A stretch of DNA of 64,000 nt from Bacillota bacterium (GCA_023455425.1 JAEYCM010000015.1:1-64000); one strand, 5' to 3'; counted from the first letter of the stretch, positions 50,501-59,690 are shown. The notes: generated by a model from the letters alone, not told the origin. Numbers and translations: made by a program.

Positions 50501-50574
50501 AGATTTATACTGATTGTAAAGAGCAGTACCTGTTTATAGAAAGAATAAAGGAACAGCAAGAGGAATAAGGGATA

Positions 50575-51654
50575 ATGGACCAGTTTTTTGAACAGAACAG
50601 ACAGGCGCTTGAAGCCTTTTCCAAAATGTCGCAGCAGGCAGGCGCGCGCGCGGACTATGTGCAGGGCGGCGGCGGCAATACCTCCGTTAAGCTTAAGGAC
50701 GGCCTGATGGCCATCAAGGCTTCCGGTTACCGCCTTTCGGATGTTGGGACGGCTTCCGGCTATGCGGTGCTCGATTATGAGGCGCTGCGCCGGTTTTATT
50801 TTTCCCATGAGCCGGGTGAGTTTGAAGATGTCGAGAAACGCGGCTCGGAAGAAGCAAAGGCTTCCATCCGCAGCATAGAGGGGCTGCAGCAGCTCCGTCC
50901 TTCCGTGGAGGCGGGCTTCCATTCCGTACTGCCCACGTTTGTGCTGCATACCCACAGCGTATACGGCAACCTTGCCGCGTGTGCTGTGGAAGGGCGCGAG
51001 ATCGTGGAAAAGGCGTTTGCGGATGCGCCCTACACTGTGGGCTTCGTGCCCTATACCGATCCCGGCGCGCGCCTGACGTTTACCATACGGGATGAATGCG
51101 CGCGGGTGGAGAAGGAAACGGGCAAGACACCCAACGTCATATTCATGCAGAACCACGGCCCCATCGTCATGCACGACGATTCGGAGGAGTGCGCGCGCAT
51201 CCATGCGGACGCAAACGAACGTATCGCAAAGGCGTTCGGCATAACGGGCGATTCGTTCCCCAAAGTAAGGATCAAAGCGGCGGGCAACGGCCTGTTTGAA
51301 AGCGATACGCCGTATCTCAAAAACCGCCTTAAGGAGTGCGGCTTTACGGAACGGTTCCTTATTGAAAAACCGCTCTATCCCGATCAGATGGTGTTCTTTG
51401 TGGGCACGCTCACGGTGGGGGAAGGTCTGCCCGGCTCCGACGCCTGCGTGTGCGATACGGCACATGGAACCGTCCGGTACAATATGCCGGAAAACAAAGC
51501 CCTGGTAATCGAGGAAACGCTGACCGCCGTGCTCTTTATTACCGATCATATCGCAAAGTCCGGCTATACGCTTTCCACCATGGGTGAGGCTGCGCGCAAT
51601 TTTATTGCAAACTGGGAGAGCGAGAAATACCGCAAGTCTCTTGCGGGAAGATAA
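50575..51654 (+). CDS. Class II aldolase, probable rhamnulose-1-phosphate aldolase
   Basis: The 359-residue zinc aldolase has YVQGGGGNTSVKL at the phosphate site, the zinc ligands in VLHTHSVYG (HxH) and QNHGPIVM, and GFVPYTDPG. It is longer than E. coli RhaD (about 270 residues). It resembles the aldolase half of the bifunctional RhaD-type aldolase/dehydrogenase proteins, but the dehydrogenase half is absent. It should cleave L-rhamnulose 1-phosphate to DHAP and lactaldehyde. AGAGGAATAAGGG lies upstream. It is linked to the rha operon, but no rhamnulokinase gene is visible. Confidence 0.82.
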   Translation: MDQFFEQNRQALEAFSKMSQQAGARADYVQGGGGNTSVKLKDGLMAIKASGYRLSDVGTASGYAVLDYEALRRFYFSHEPGEFEDVEKRGSEEAKASIRSIEGLQQLRPSVEAGFHSVLPTFVLHTHSVYGNLAACAVEGREIVEKAFADAPYTVGFVPYTDPGARLTFTIRDECARVEKETGKTPNVIFMQNHGPIVMHDDSEECARIHADANERIAKAFGITGDSFPKVRIKAAGNGLFESDTPYLKNRLKECGFTERFLIEKPLYPDQMVFFVGTLTVGEGLPGSDACVCDTAHGTVRYNMPENKALVIEETLTAVLFITDHIAKSGYTLSTMGEAARNFIANWESEKYRKSLAGR

Positions 51655-51697
51655 CGCAACGCTACAAGAAATTCCATGCGGGACGGGAGGGAAAAAC

Positions 51698-52027
51698 ATG
51701 AAGCTCTTGTTTGCCGTTGTTCAGAACGACGATGTCAAAAGCCTGGTAAAAACCCTGGTCGAGCATGAAGTCAGCGTGACGCGCATCTCCAGCACCGGCG
51801 GGTTTTTGCGCGGCGGCAATACTACGCTGATGATCGGCGTGGACGATAGCCGCGTCAACACCACGCTGGAACTGATCCGGTCGCATTCGTCACGCAGGGA
51901 AATCCTGACCGCGGCCTCCTCGGTGCTTCCTGCCATGGGGGTGGACGCGGTGCATACGCCGGTGCGGGTCACGGTTGGGGGCGCCACGGTGTTTGTGGTG
52001 GATGTGGAGAAGTACGTGAAACTATAG
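51698..52027 (+). CDS. darA: Cyclic-di-AMP receptor DarA (PstA)
   Basis: The 109-residue PII-like protein of the DarA/PstA family has LLFAVVQNDDVKSLVKTL, then VTRISSTGGFLRGGNTTLMIG (cited as STGGFLRGGNTTLM), the c-di-AMP-binding loop region, and a C-terminal strand GGATVFVVDVEKY. It forms a trimer that binds c-di-AMP; its target is unknown. GGGAGG precedes the start. It lies 43 bases after the aldolase gene and 9 before the MATE gene, and may be co-transcribed with both. Confidence 0.93.
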   Translation: MKLLFAVVQNDDVKSLVKTLVEHEVSVTRISSTGGFLRGGNTTLMIGVDDSRVNTTLELIRSHSSRREILTAASSVLPAMGVDAVHTPVRVTVGGATVFVVDVEKYVKL

Positions 52028-52036
52028 CGGGGGAGA

Positions 52037-53398
52037 ATGGAACAGGCAATACAGTTGGGGGCGCAGCGCCAGCTCTTTTCCTTGCGTGCGCTCTCCCGGC
52101 TCATCGTACCTTTGGTGATTGAACAGGCGCTCTCTGTTGCGGTGGGCGTTGCGGATATCCTGATGATCTCCGTCATGGGGGAATCGGCGGTATCCGGTAT
52201 CGCATTGGTCAATGAGATCAACATTCTGATGATACAGCTTCTGGCGGCGCTCGCAACGGGCGGCGCCGTTGTCGTTTCCCAATATCTCGGGCGCGGGGAA
52301 GCGGCGCAGGGGCGCACGGCGGCGGGGCAGCTGATGATTGTCGTCTGTGCGCTTTCGCTGCTGTTGACGGCTGTCTCCCTCATATTCAACGGCGGCATCC
52401 TGCGCCTTATTTATGGGGAGATCGACGCCACGGTCATGCAGGGCGCGCGCGTCTACTTTTACTTTTCCGCGGCTTCCTTCCCGTTTATCGGGCTCTATAA
52501 CGCTTCCGCCGCCCTGTTCCGTTCCATGGGCAACAGCAAGGTTTCCATGATGACGGCGCTTTTAATGAACATCGTGCACATCGGCAGCAACGCCGTGTGC
52601 ATCTACGTACTGCGCCTGGGGGTGGCGGGGGCGGCGGTTTCTTCGCTGCTTTCCAGAATGCTGGCGGCGGCGGCCATGCAGCTGCTGCTGAATAACCGCC
52701 ACAACGCCATTTATCTGGATTACCGTCAAATGTTCAAATTTGTGCCGGATATGGTCAAGCGTATCCTGCTCATCGGCATCCCCAATGGCCTCGAAAACGG
52801 CATGTTCCAGATCGGCAAGCTGATGACGCAGAGCATTGTGGCGTCTTTGGGTACCGTCGCCCTTGCGGCGCACGCTGCGGCGGGCAGCATCATGAGCGTG
52901 GCGGTTGTGCCGGGTTCAGCGATCGGGCTTGCCATGATCACCGTGGTGGGCCAGTGCATGGGCGCGGGAGAACAGAAGCAGGCCACACAGAACGTGCGGC
53001 GTATGATGCTTATGGCTTACGCCGCAAATATCCTCCTAAGCATTGCGCTGTATTTGTTCGCCGCCCAGACATTGGGGCTATACGGGTTGGAAGAGGAGAC
53101 AAAGGCGTTGGGGCAATCGCTCATTCCACTGTTTTCGCTGGCTATGGCGCTTGTCTGGCCCACCTCCTTTGCGCTTGCAAACGCACTGCGCGCGGCGGGA
53201 GACGTACGTTACACGATGCTTGTCTCCATGTTCTCCATGTGGGTGTTCCGAGTAGGCTTGAGCAGCGTGTTCGCGGCCTTCTTCCATTTGGGGCTCAACA
53301 GCGTCTGGTATGCCATGTACGTCGATTGGACGGTGCGCTCCGTGCTCATTTTCATCCGCTGGCGCAGCGGCAAATGGCGCACAAAATGCGTCATCTGA
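52037..53398 (+). CDS. MATE-family efflux transporter
   Basis: The 453-residue membrane protein has about twelve helices in two six-helix halves (residues about 20-220 and 240-445). The MATE features are PLVIEQALSVAVGVADILMIS, then GALVVSQYLGRG-like VVVSQYLGRGE and LYNASAALFRSMGNSK. It exports cationic compounds or drugs with Na+ or H+. The start has GGGGGAG upstream. It directly follows darA. Confidence 0.92.
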   Translation: MEQAIQLGAQRQLFSLRALSRLIVPLVIEQALSVAVGVADILMISVMGESAVSGIALVNEINILMIQLLAALATGGAVVVSQYLGRGEAAQGRTAAGQLMIVVCALSLLLTAVSLIFNGGILRLIYGEIDATVMQGARVYFYFSAASFPFIGLYNASAALFRSMGNSKVSMMTALLMNIVHIGSNAVCIYVLRLGVAGAAVSSLLSRMLAAAAMQLLLNNRHNAIYLDYRQMFKFVPDMVKRILLIGIPNGLENGMFQIGKLMTQSIVASLGTVALAAHAAAGSIMSVAVVPGSAIGLAMITVVGQCMGAGEQKQATQNVRRMMLMAYAANILLSIALYLFAAQTLGLYGLEEETKALGQSLIPLFSLAMALVWPTSFALANALRAAGDVRYTMLVSMFSMWVFRVGLSSVFAAFFHLGLNSVWYAMYVDWTVRSVLIFIRWRSGKWRTKCVI

Positions 53399-53467
53399 TG
53401 TCCGGCGGCCCTTGTTTTCGAGCCGCCTGCAATGTTATGATTTTGAAAAAGCCACAGGAGGTCCAAG

Positions 53468-53797
53468 ATGGAGCTGATCGAAAGCATATTCCACAACATT
53501 GTGCAGGTCGGCATATGGCTCATGGAGCTTTCCGGCGTGGTCATCGTCATCTTCACCGGCGTCACAGGGATCATCGCGTTTATCCGCCGGGATGCGCATG
53601 TGCGCCTGAAGCTCGCGCAGGGCATCGCGTTCGCACTGGAATTTAAGTTGGGCAGCGAGGTGCTGCGCACCGTCCTCGTGCGGGATTGGAGCGAGCTTGG
53701 AATATTGGGCGCTATTATCGTGCTGCGGGGACTTCTGACGTTGCTGATCCAGTGGGAAATTAAAAATGAAGAATCGCGCCTTCGCTGCAAAGATTAA
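53468..53797 (+). CDS. DUF1622 membrane protein
   Basis: The 109-residue protein has three hydrophobic helices: residues about 8-40 (broken by a Glu), 50-65 and 80-98. Between the second and third is the conserved LKLAQGIAFALEFKLGSEVLRTV segment (cited as LEFKLGSEVLRT), which marks the DUF1622 family. Its function is unknown. AGGAGG precedes the start. It is a single gene. Confidence 0.88.
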   Translation: MELIESIFHNIVQVGIWLMELSGVVIVIFTGVTGIIAFIRRDAHVRLKLAQGIAFALEFKLGSEVLRTVLVRDWSELGILGAIIVLRGLLTLLIQWEIKNEESRLRCKD

Positions 53798-53937
53798 AAA
53801 CTGGGCGAGGTATAAGCTGATGGCAGGCATAATAACACATCGTGGATGAAAAGATGCCGCGATGTTTTGTTTTTTCGCTTACGCGATACCTGGCATGCGC
53901 TATAGAAAATAATTTAACAATATTTCTCGGGATTGTA

Positions 53938-54002
53938 TTGACAAACTTAAAAAATCGGAATAGTTTATTAAACAGATGTTCAATGAACGTTTGTTTAATA
54001 AA
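53938..54002 (+). promoter_or_regulatory. Promoter overlapped by a 39-bp TetR operator
   Basis: TTGACA (53938-53943) and TAGTTT (53961-53966) are 17 bases apart. A 39-bp inverted repeat (53964-54002), TTTATTAAACA-N3-GTTCA-A-TGAAC-N3-TGTTTAATAAA, starts inside the -10 box. Only two of 19 base pairs are mismatched. It lies just ahead of the oxidoreductase-tetR pair, as expected for autoregulation. Confidence 0.8.
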
Positions 54003-54022
54003 TGATTTTAAGGAGAACGGGT

Positions 54023-55471
54023 ATGTCGAAACAGGTAGCGATCATTGGCGCGGGGCTGGCGGGGATGAGCGCCGGTATCCATTTGGCTAGAAGCGGGGTT
54101 GAAGTGGACATTTACGAGCTTGCTCCCTGGGCGGGAGGCATGTGCACCTCCTGGCAGCGCGGAGGGTATTGGTTTGACGGCTGCATCAGCTGGATGGTAG
54201 GGTTAAAGCCGGGCGATGGATTTTACCGGCTTTACCGCGAGGTAGAGGCGCTTGCGGAGGATACGCCGCTGTATTTTTGCGAGACCATTACAAAAGAGAT
54301 CGACGGTGTTGTCTACCGTATCCCCATGCAGGTAGAAGCGTTCCGCGCGTATTTGAAAGAACATTCACCCGAGGACGCGGCGGCGATAGACAGCCTGTGC
54401 AATGATATCAAGCGTATGGCAGAGGCCCTAATACCCGTTAACATCACCAAGCCGTCCGAGTTTTTTTCGTCCATCAAAGGCTTTGGCGGCATGATGGTTA
54501 TGGGAAAATACATGTCGGTTACGATCGGCGAATATGTACAGCGGTTCAAGAGCCCCGTTATCCGCACGCTGATTGAACATCTTATGCCGCCCGAATTTGT
54601 CGCCGGAGGCTTAATCATGATGATGGGTACCCGCATGGGCAACAACGCGGGCTATCCTTTGGGCGGCGCGCGGGACGTCATGCGCCGCATGGAAGCGGCG
54701 TTGAAACAGGCGGGTGGGCGGCTGCATGTAAATTCCCCCGTGGAAGAAATTCTGATAGAAAACGGAAAAGCGGCCGGCGTGCGCCTAAAGGGAGAGGACC
54801 ATCGTGCGGACGCGGTGATCGCAGCGTGCGATATGCACACGGTGCTCAATAAACTCTTGGGCGGCAAATATCCGCACCCGCAGCTCGATGAAATGCTGCG
54901 CGAAGCAAGGCTCTTTGACCCGCTTGCGCTCGTTTCCTTTGGCGTAAAGAAAAAATTTGACATCTCCTATGAGGAACACTGGGAATGCGAAATCGCGACC
55001 TCTCCGGATACCACGGCGAAAAGCTTCCTGCTGCGTTCCTTTGATTTTGACCCGTCCGCAGCGCCGGAAGGAAAAAGCAGTGTAATGGCGATACTCGAAG
55101 CGCCGCTTGCATACTGGAAAATGCTGCGTGAAACGGATATGGCTGCCTACCGCAGGGAGAAGCAGCGTCTGGCGGACGACGTGGCCGCCGAAATTGAGCG
55201 GCGCTATCCGGGCTTCACGGCGGAAATCGAAATTACAGACGTCGCGACGCCTGTGACCTACGAGCGGCTGACCAACGCCTACCAAGCGTCGTTTGAAGGG
55301 TTTGCGCCCGTTCGCGGCATGATCACGAAGAAAATACAAAAAAGTGTGCCGGGGATAGAGCGTTTAATCTTGTGCGGGCAGTGGACAATGGGCGGCGCGG
55401 GCATGTGCACCTGCGTGCAGGATGGCAAAGCGGCGGCAAATACAGCCGCACGGCTGGTGGGCCCCGCATGA
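54023..55471 (+). CDS. Phytoene desaturase-like FAD oxidoreductase
   Basis: The 482-residue NAD(P)/FAD-dependent amine oxidase-fold protein has the FAD site VAIIGAGLAGMSAGIHLARSG at the N-terminus, GGMCTSWQRGGYWFDGCISW, and the C-terminal GQWTMGGAGMCTCVQDGK FAD motif. It is the carotenoid desaturase/isomerase branch, found in anaerobes without carotenoids, so the substrate may be a fatty acid or other lipid. AAGGAG precedes the ATG at 54023. The tetR gene overlaps it by 4 bases. Confidence 0.88.
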   Translation: MSKQVAIIGAGLAGMSAGIHLARSGVEVDIYELAPWAGGMCTSWQRGGYWFDGCISWMVGLKPGDGFYRLYREVEALAEDTPLYFCETITKEIDGVVYRIPMQVEAFRAYLKEHSPEDAAAIDSLCNDIKRMAEALIPVNITKPSEFFSSIKGFGGMMVMGKYMSVTIGEYVQRFKSPVIRTLIEHLMPPEFVAGGLIMMMGTRMGNNAGYPLGGARDVMRRMEAALKQAGGRLHVNSPVEEILIENGKAAGVRLKGEDHRADAVIAACDMHTVLNKLLGGKYPHPQLDEMLREARLFDPLALVSFGVKKKFDISYEEHWECEIATSPDTTAKSFLLRSFDFDPSAAPEGKSSVMAILEAPLAYWKMLRETDMAAYRREKQRLADDVAAEIERRYPGFTAEIEITDVATPVTYERLTNAYQASFEGFAPVRGMITKKIQKSVPGIERLILCGQWTMGGAGMCTCVQDGKAAANTAARLVGPA

Positions 55472-56052
55472 GCAAGCGGGAACAGCAGCGCGAGTTCCGG
55501 CGGGAACAGATCCTTTCCTGCTGCATGGACCGTATTCTCACGCACGGCTATGCGGGCATGAAGCTCAGGGATATCGCGGCGGAGCTTTCCATCAGCCCCG
55601 GGCTGATCTTCAATTATTTCGCGTCCAAGGAACAGATTTACCTGGAACTCATTCGGTTGGGTATCGGCGGGCCGATGGGGCTGATCGGGCAAAGCGTCGG
55701 GGCGGGAGAGATTGCGCCGCTCCAGCTTTTTGAAACTATGGCGGAGGCCATATTCCGGTTTATGCAGGAAAGCGGGTTTGTCGCAAAGATGTTTTTGCTG
55801 ATGATCCGTACGCAAAACAGCATGGATGTGCCTTCCTCCGTAAAAGAAGTGCTTTCGGGTATGGACGTTATAGGCCCGCTTCTGCCCGTTATCCGCCAAG
55901 GACAGCTTCAAGGCAGCATCAAGCAAGGCGATCCCGAGGCTCTTTTGTGGGCGTATTGGGGAGCCATACAGGGGATCGCGGCCTGCTACGCACTAAACCC
56001 CGCGTTGCCCATGCCCGAAAGCGGGTGGATTGTGGATATCCTGCGGGCATAG
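55468..56052 (+). CDS. TetR-family repressor
   Basis: The 194-residue repressor has an N-terminal helix-turn-helix (residues about 10-55; GYAGMKLRDIAAELSISPGLIFNYFASKEQIY, cited as ISPGLIFNYFASKEQ) and a helical ligand-binding C-terminal domain. The ATG at 55468 overlaps the stop of the oxidoreductase gene (ATGA), so the two are translated together. It probably binds the 39-bp inverted repeat at 53964 and controls both genes; its inducer is unknown. Confidence 0.9.
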   Translation: MSKREQQREFRREQILSCCMDRILTHGYAGMKLRDIAAELSISPGLIFNYFASKEQIYLELIRLGIGGPMGLIGQSVGAGEIAPLQLFETMAEAIFRFMQESGFVAKMFLLMIRTQNSMDVPSSVKEVLSGMDVIGPLLPVIRQGQLQGSIKQGDPEALLWAYWGAIQGIAACYALNPALPMPESGWIVDILRA

Positions 56053-56096
56053 GCGTACGGGTTTCAGCCTGGGGAGGCCGGGACTACAGGAATGGG

Positions 56097-56125
56097 TTGC
56101 ATATTGTGAGAAAAAGATGTATAGT
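56097..56125 (+). promoter_or_regulatory. Promoter of the malic enzyme gene
   Basis: TTGCAT (56097-56102) and TATAGT (56120-56125) are 17 bases apart. The leader to 56197 contains AAAGATG...CATCTTT, a weak dyad. Confidence 0.65.
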
Positions 56126-56196
56126 GTTAGTAATGTTATGAGCATCTTTTTGTAAACTATGTAACCATAAAAAGGATCAGGAAAGGAAAGAGGCAC

Positions 56197-57372
56197 ATGG
56201 ATTACGCAAAAGAGTCCCTGAAGAAGCACGGAGAATGGAAAGGGAAAATCGAAGTCATTTCCACGGTACCGGTCAAAACAAGGGAGGACCTGTCTCTCGC
56301 CTATACGCCGGGCGTCGCGCAGCCCTGCCTGGAAATTCAAAAGGATGTGGACCTGAGCTATGAGCTCACGCGCCGCCACAACCTTTGCCTCGTCATATCC
56401 GACGGCACCGCCGTTCTTGGATTGGGCGATATCGGGCCGGAAGCGAGCATGCCCGTGATGGAAGGCAAGTGCGTGCTCTTTAAATCCTTCGGCGACGTGG
56501 ACGCGTTCCCCATGTGCATTAAATCCAAGGATGTCGATGAAATCGTCAACACCGTATACCTCATTTCCGGCTCCTTTGGCGGCGTAAACCTGGAAGATAT
56601 CGCAGCCCCCCGCTGCTTTGAAATTGAAAAGAAGCTCAAGGAAAAATGCGATATCCCCATATTCCATGACGATCAGCATGGTACCGCCGTCGTCACGCTG
56701 GCCGGGCTTGTCAACGCCCTGCGGGTGGTCGGCAAAAAGAAGGAGGATGTGCGCATCGTCATCAACGGCGCGGGCGCGGCTTCCATCTCTATCACCAAGC
56801 TGCTGCTTTCGGACGGCTTCAATCATGTCACGCTGTGCGACAGAACCGGCATCATCCATGAAGGCCGTAAGGTTGGCATGAACGGCATCAAGGAAGAAAT
56901 GGCGCTTGTGACCAACCGGGAAAAGAGGCAGGGCACGCTTGCCGACGCCCTGAAGGGCGCCGACGTGTTCATCGGCGTATCCGCGCCCGGCACGGTAAAT
57001 GTGGACATGGTAAAGTCCATGGCCAAGGATGCCATCGTATTCGCCTGCGCGAACCCCACGCCGGAAATCTTCCCGGACGACGCGAAAGCGGGCGGCGCTG
57101 CGGTCATCGCCACCGGCCGGAGCGATTTTCCGAACCAGATCAACAACGTGCTGGCATTCCCCGGCATCTTCCGCGGTACGTTCGACGTGCGGGCGCGCGA
57201 CATCAACGATGAAATGAAGCTCGCCGCCGCCTATGCGTTGGCAGCGCTGATCCCGCAAGAGGAGCTGACGGCGGACTATATCATTCCCAAGGCGTTTGAT
57301 CCCAGGGTGGGCAAGGCGGTTGCGGCGGCAGTCGCCAAGGCCGCGCGGGACAGCGGCGTCGCAAGGCTGTAA
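56197..57372 (+). CDS. NAD(P)-dependent malic enzyme
   Basis: The 391-residue enzyme oxidatively decarboxylates malate to pyruvate, short bacterial type without a phosphotransacetylase domain. LSLAYTPGVAQPCLEI carries the catalytic Tyr, LVISDGTAVLGLGDIGP the malate site, and FHDDQHGTAVVTLAGL the metal-binding Asp/Glu region. The NAD(P) motif INGAGAASISITKLL is a variant GxGAA site. GAAAGGAAAGAGG precedes the start. It is a single gene with its own promoter and terminator. Confidence 0.94.
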   Translation: MDYAKESLKKHGEWKGKIEVISTVPVKTREDLSLAYTPGVAQPCLEIQKDVDLSYELTRRHNLCLVISDGTAVLGLGDIGPEASMPVMEGKCVLFKSFGDVDAFPMCIKSKDVDEIVNTVYLISGSFGGVNLEDIAAPRCFEIEKKLKEKCDIPIFHDDQHGTAVVTLAGLVNALRVVGKKKEDVRIVINGAGAASISITKLLLSDGFNHVTLCDRTGIIHEGRKVGMNGIKEEMALVTNREKRQGTLADALKGADVFIGVSAPGTVNVDMVKSMAKDAIVFACANPTPEIFPDDAKAGGAAVIATGRSDFPNQINNVLAFPGIFRGTFDVRARDINDEMKLAAAYALAALIPQEELTADYIIPKAFDPRVGKAVAAAVAKAARDSGVARL

Positions 57373-57402
57373 GAACAACAAAAGATAAGGCTACTGCTTT
57401 TG

Positions 57403-57433
57403 AATGGCCATCCAAACGGATGGTCATTTTTTT
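57403..57433 (+). terminator. Terminator after malic enzyme
   Basis: AATGGCCATCC-AAAC-GGATGGTCATT is followed by seven T. Confidence 0.88.
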
Positions 57434-57538
57434 GCTATTGGTCCGAAACGCTTGAGGTCACGTTAAAAATCGCCCCGGTGTTTATAATAAAGAAAAGCCA
57501 TGAGGCATTGCGGCTTCTAACCGCATGGGAGGATACCT

Positions 57539-58825
57539 ATGAAAAACTGGAAGCAAATCATCCTGGTTTTACTGTTTGCTTTGATAACCGGATGCAGCCC
57601 TGCCGGGCCACAGGTGGGGCCTTCCCCCACGCCTGACCTTGCGCTGGAGGCCGAGCCGTCCGCCGCGCCGATGTTCGGGACGGAGGAAGACCGGCCGGCC
57701 CTTCAACCGGGGAGTCCGAACCCTGCTCCGCCTGCGCAGGTACCTGTAACGCTTGTGGACGCGTATCCCAATCTGACGTTTGATCAGCCTTTGGAATATG
57801 GCGTTGCGGGCGATGGCAGCAACCGGGTATTCGTTGTTGAAAAGCCCGGCCGGATACTGGTATTCCCCAACGACCCGCAGGTTGGGGAAGCAGAAGTATT
57901 CCTTGACGTGACTTCGCTTGTGGACAGCGACGCCCCGGAAAAGGGCCTTTTGGGGCTGGCCTTTCATCCGGACTATGAAACGAACGGCTACTTTTTCATC
58001 AATTACACTGACCGTAACAGCAGCGTGATCGCCCGGTATCGCGTAGACTCCGCCAATCCCAACCGGGCGCTGCCGGACAGTGGATCTGTTCTGCTTTCCT
58101 TCCCCCAGCCATTTGATAACCACAATGGCGGGCGGCTGGATTTTGGACCCGACGGCTATCTTTACATCGGCACCGGCGACGGAGGGTCAGCCGGAGACCC
58201 GCAGAACAACGCGCAAAACCGCAGCAATCTGCTTGGGAAAATACTGCGCATCGACGTGGATCATCCATCGGAAAACCGCCCCTACGGCATTCCGGCCGAT
58301 AACCCGTTTGCCGGCAATACGGAAGGGTGGCGCGAGGAAATCTACGCGTATGGATTGAGGAATCCGTGGAAATTCAGTTTCGATCCGCAAAGGGGCTGGC
58401 TCTGGGCTGCGGACGTAGGACAGGACCGGATGGAGGAGATCGATCTCATTGAGAGCGGCAAAAATTACGGCTGGCGTATTATGGAGGGAAGCCTTTGTTA
58501 CCCGGCATCCGCCAGTTGCAGCCAGGAAGGGCTGACTTTACCGGTTTTTGAATATGAGCATCCCATCGGCAACTCCATTACCGGCGGCTATGCATATTAC
58601 GGAAGCGCGGTTCCCGATCTTTCCGGCGCGTATGTGTATGGGGATTTTGAAACCGGCATGATTTGGGCGCTATGGCTTGACGCCGATCAAACGGTGCAGG
58701 GCAACAGGCTCCTGCTGGAGAGCGGGCTTAATATCTCGTCGTTTGGGCTCGATCAAGACAACGAACTCTATGTCGTCGATTTCAACGGAAAGCTATATAA
58801 GATCGTCGAAGCGTCATCCGTCTAG
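57539..58825 (+). CDS. Sorbosone/glucose dehydrogenase-like six-blade propeller lipoprotein
   Basis: The 428-residue lipoprotein has lipobox LFALITGC (Cys about 19) and a Pro-rich linker (about 20-70). A PQQ-dependent aldose sugar dehydrogenase-type beta-propeller follows: GLLGLAFHPDYETNGYFFINYT, then HNGGRLDFGPDGYLYIGTGDGG, YGLRNPWKFSFD, and ADVGQDRMEEID. The family includes Ylii/Asd enzymes that use PQQ, but many Gram-positive members may bind other ligands, and I see no PQQ synthesis genes here. It is predicted to be surface exposed. The start at 57539 follows GGGAGG. Confidence 0.87.
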   Translation: MKNWKQIILVLLFALITGCSPAGPQVGPSPTPDLALEAEPSAAPMFGTEEDRPALQPGSPNPAPPAQVPVTLVDAYPNLTFDQPLEYGVAGDGSNRVFVVEKPGRILVFPNDPQVGEAEVFLDVTSLVDSDAPEKGLLGLAFHPDYETNGYFFINYTDRNSSVIARYRVDSANPNRALPDSGSVLLSFPQPFDNHNGGRLDFGPDGYLYIGTGDGGSAGDPQNNAQNRSNLLGKILRIDVDHPSENRPYGIPADNPFAGNTEGWREEIYAYGLRNPWKFSFDPQRGWLWAADVGQDRMEEIDLIESGKNYGWRIMEGSLCYPASASCSQEGLTLPVFEYEHPIGNSITGGYAYYGSAVPDLSGAYVYGDFETGMIWALWLDADQTVQGNRLLLESGLNISSFGLDQDNELYVVDFNGKLYKIVEASSV

Positions 58826-58981
58826 AGGGGAACTGCAGCCATAAGAAATCGGCATACATGCGCATTGGTCTGGGGCCGCCGGTTACGGCGGCCCTTGCCT
58901 TTTCTAAGCCGTCCAGCCGTGGTACAATAAACGGTATGGAATAAAGTTGCCGTGCGATTGAGGTAAAGCAAAGGAGCCAGT

Positions 58982-59668
58982 ATGCAAAAAAACATCAAAA
59001 TCTCCCCGTCGATCATGTGCTGCAAGCTTTGGGAAGTGGAGCCGCATATCCGCCTGTTTGAAGAAGTAGGGCTCGATTCCATTCATTTTGACGTCATGGA
59101 CGGGCATTATGTCAAAAACATCATGCTGGGCACCAATTTCTATTCCAACATCAAGGAGCTGACCAAGCTTCCTGTCGACCTGCATCTGATGTGCCTGGAG
59201 TCTGAGCGTTATATTGAGTATTTCAAGCCTCAGGAAGGGGACCGGGTGTGCTTTCATCCGGAAACCACAAACCATCCGTACCGGCTGCTGCAGGAACTGC
59301 GCGCCAAAGGAGTAAAGGCGGGGCTTGCGCTCAATCCCGGCACGCCGGTGGAGCTTCTGCGCGAATATAAAAATGTGCTTGATTATGTGCTGGTGATGAC
59401 GGTCAACCCCGGCTTTGCCGCGCAGACGCTCGTACCCGACGGCATTGAAAAGATCCGCCGCGTCGCCGACCTGTTGGAAGAACGCGGCATGGAAGACGTG
59501 GACGTGTTTATAGACGGCAACACCACCTATGAAAACACCGCAAAAATGGTCGCCGCGGGCGCAAACGGCCTTGTGGCGGGTACCGCCTCCCTGATGAAGG
59601 GGCTTGACGGATTTTCCGCCCGGTACAAGGAATACCTTGCCGTGGCCCAGGCCGCGCAGAGAGAATAG
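58982..59668 (+). CDS. Pentulose/hexulose-phosphate 3-epimerase (ribulose-phosphate epimerase family)
   Basis: The 228-residue TIM-barrel epimerase has ISPSIMCCKLWEVE, the metal site HFDVMDGHYV, DLHLMCLESERYI, and MTVNPGFAAQ plus the C-terminal phosphate loop. It is in the branch with D-allulose-6-phosphate 3-epimerase (AlsE) and is only moderately close to Rpe proper, so it may act on a hexulose phosphate. AAAGGAG precedes the start. The polyol-type dehydrogenase downstream at 59811 suggests a shared sugar pathway. Confidence 0.88.
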   Translation: MQKNIKISPSIMCCKLWEVEPHIRLFEEVGLDSIHFDVMDGHYVKNIMLGTNFYSNIKELTKLPVDLHLMCLESERYIEYFKPQEGDRVCFHPETTNHPYRLLQELRAKGVKAGLALNPGTPVELLREYKNVLDYVLVMTVNPGFAAQTLVPDGIEKIRRVADLLEERGMEDVDVFIDGNTTYENTAKMVAAGANGLVAGTASLMKGLDGFSARYKEYLAVAQAAQRE

Positions 59669-59690
59669 TGCAGTATTCATCATCATGCAT

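Noticed and set aside
50329..51699. 456-codon minus-strand frame over the aldolase gene
   Set aside because: It is a shadow of the aldolase reading frame; the translated protein has no recognised domain, while the plus-strand frame has zinc-ligand motifs.
55993..57381. 462-codon minus-strand frame over malic enzyme
   Set aside because: It is a frame shadow; the plus-strand product is a complete malic enzyme.
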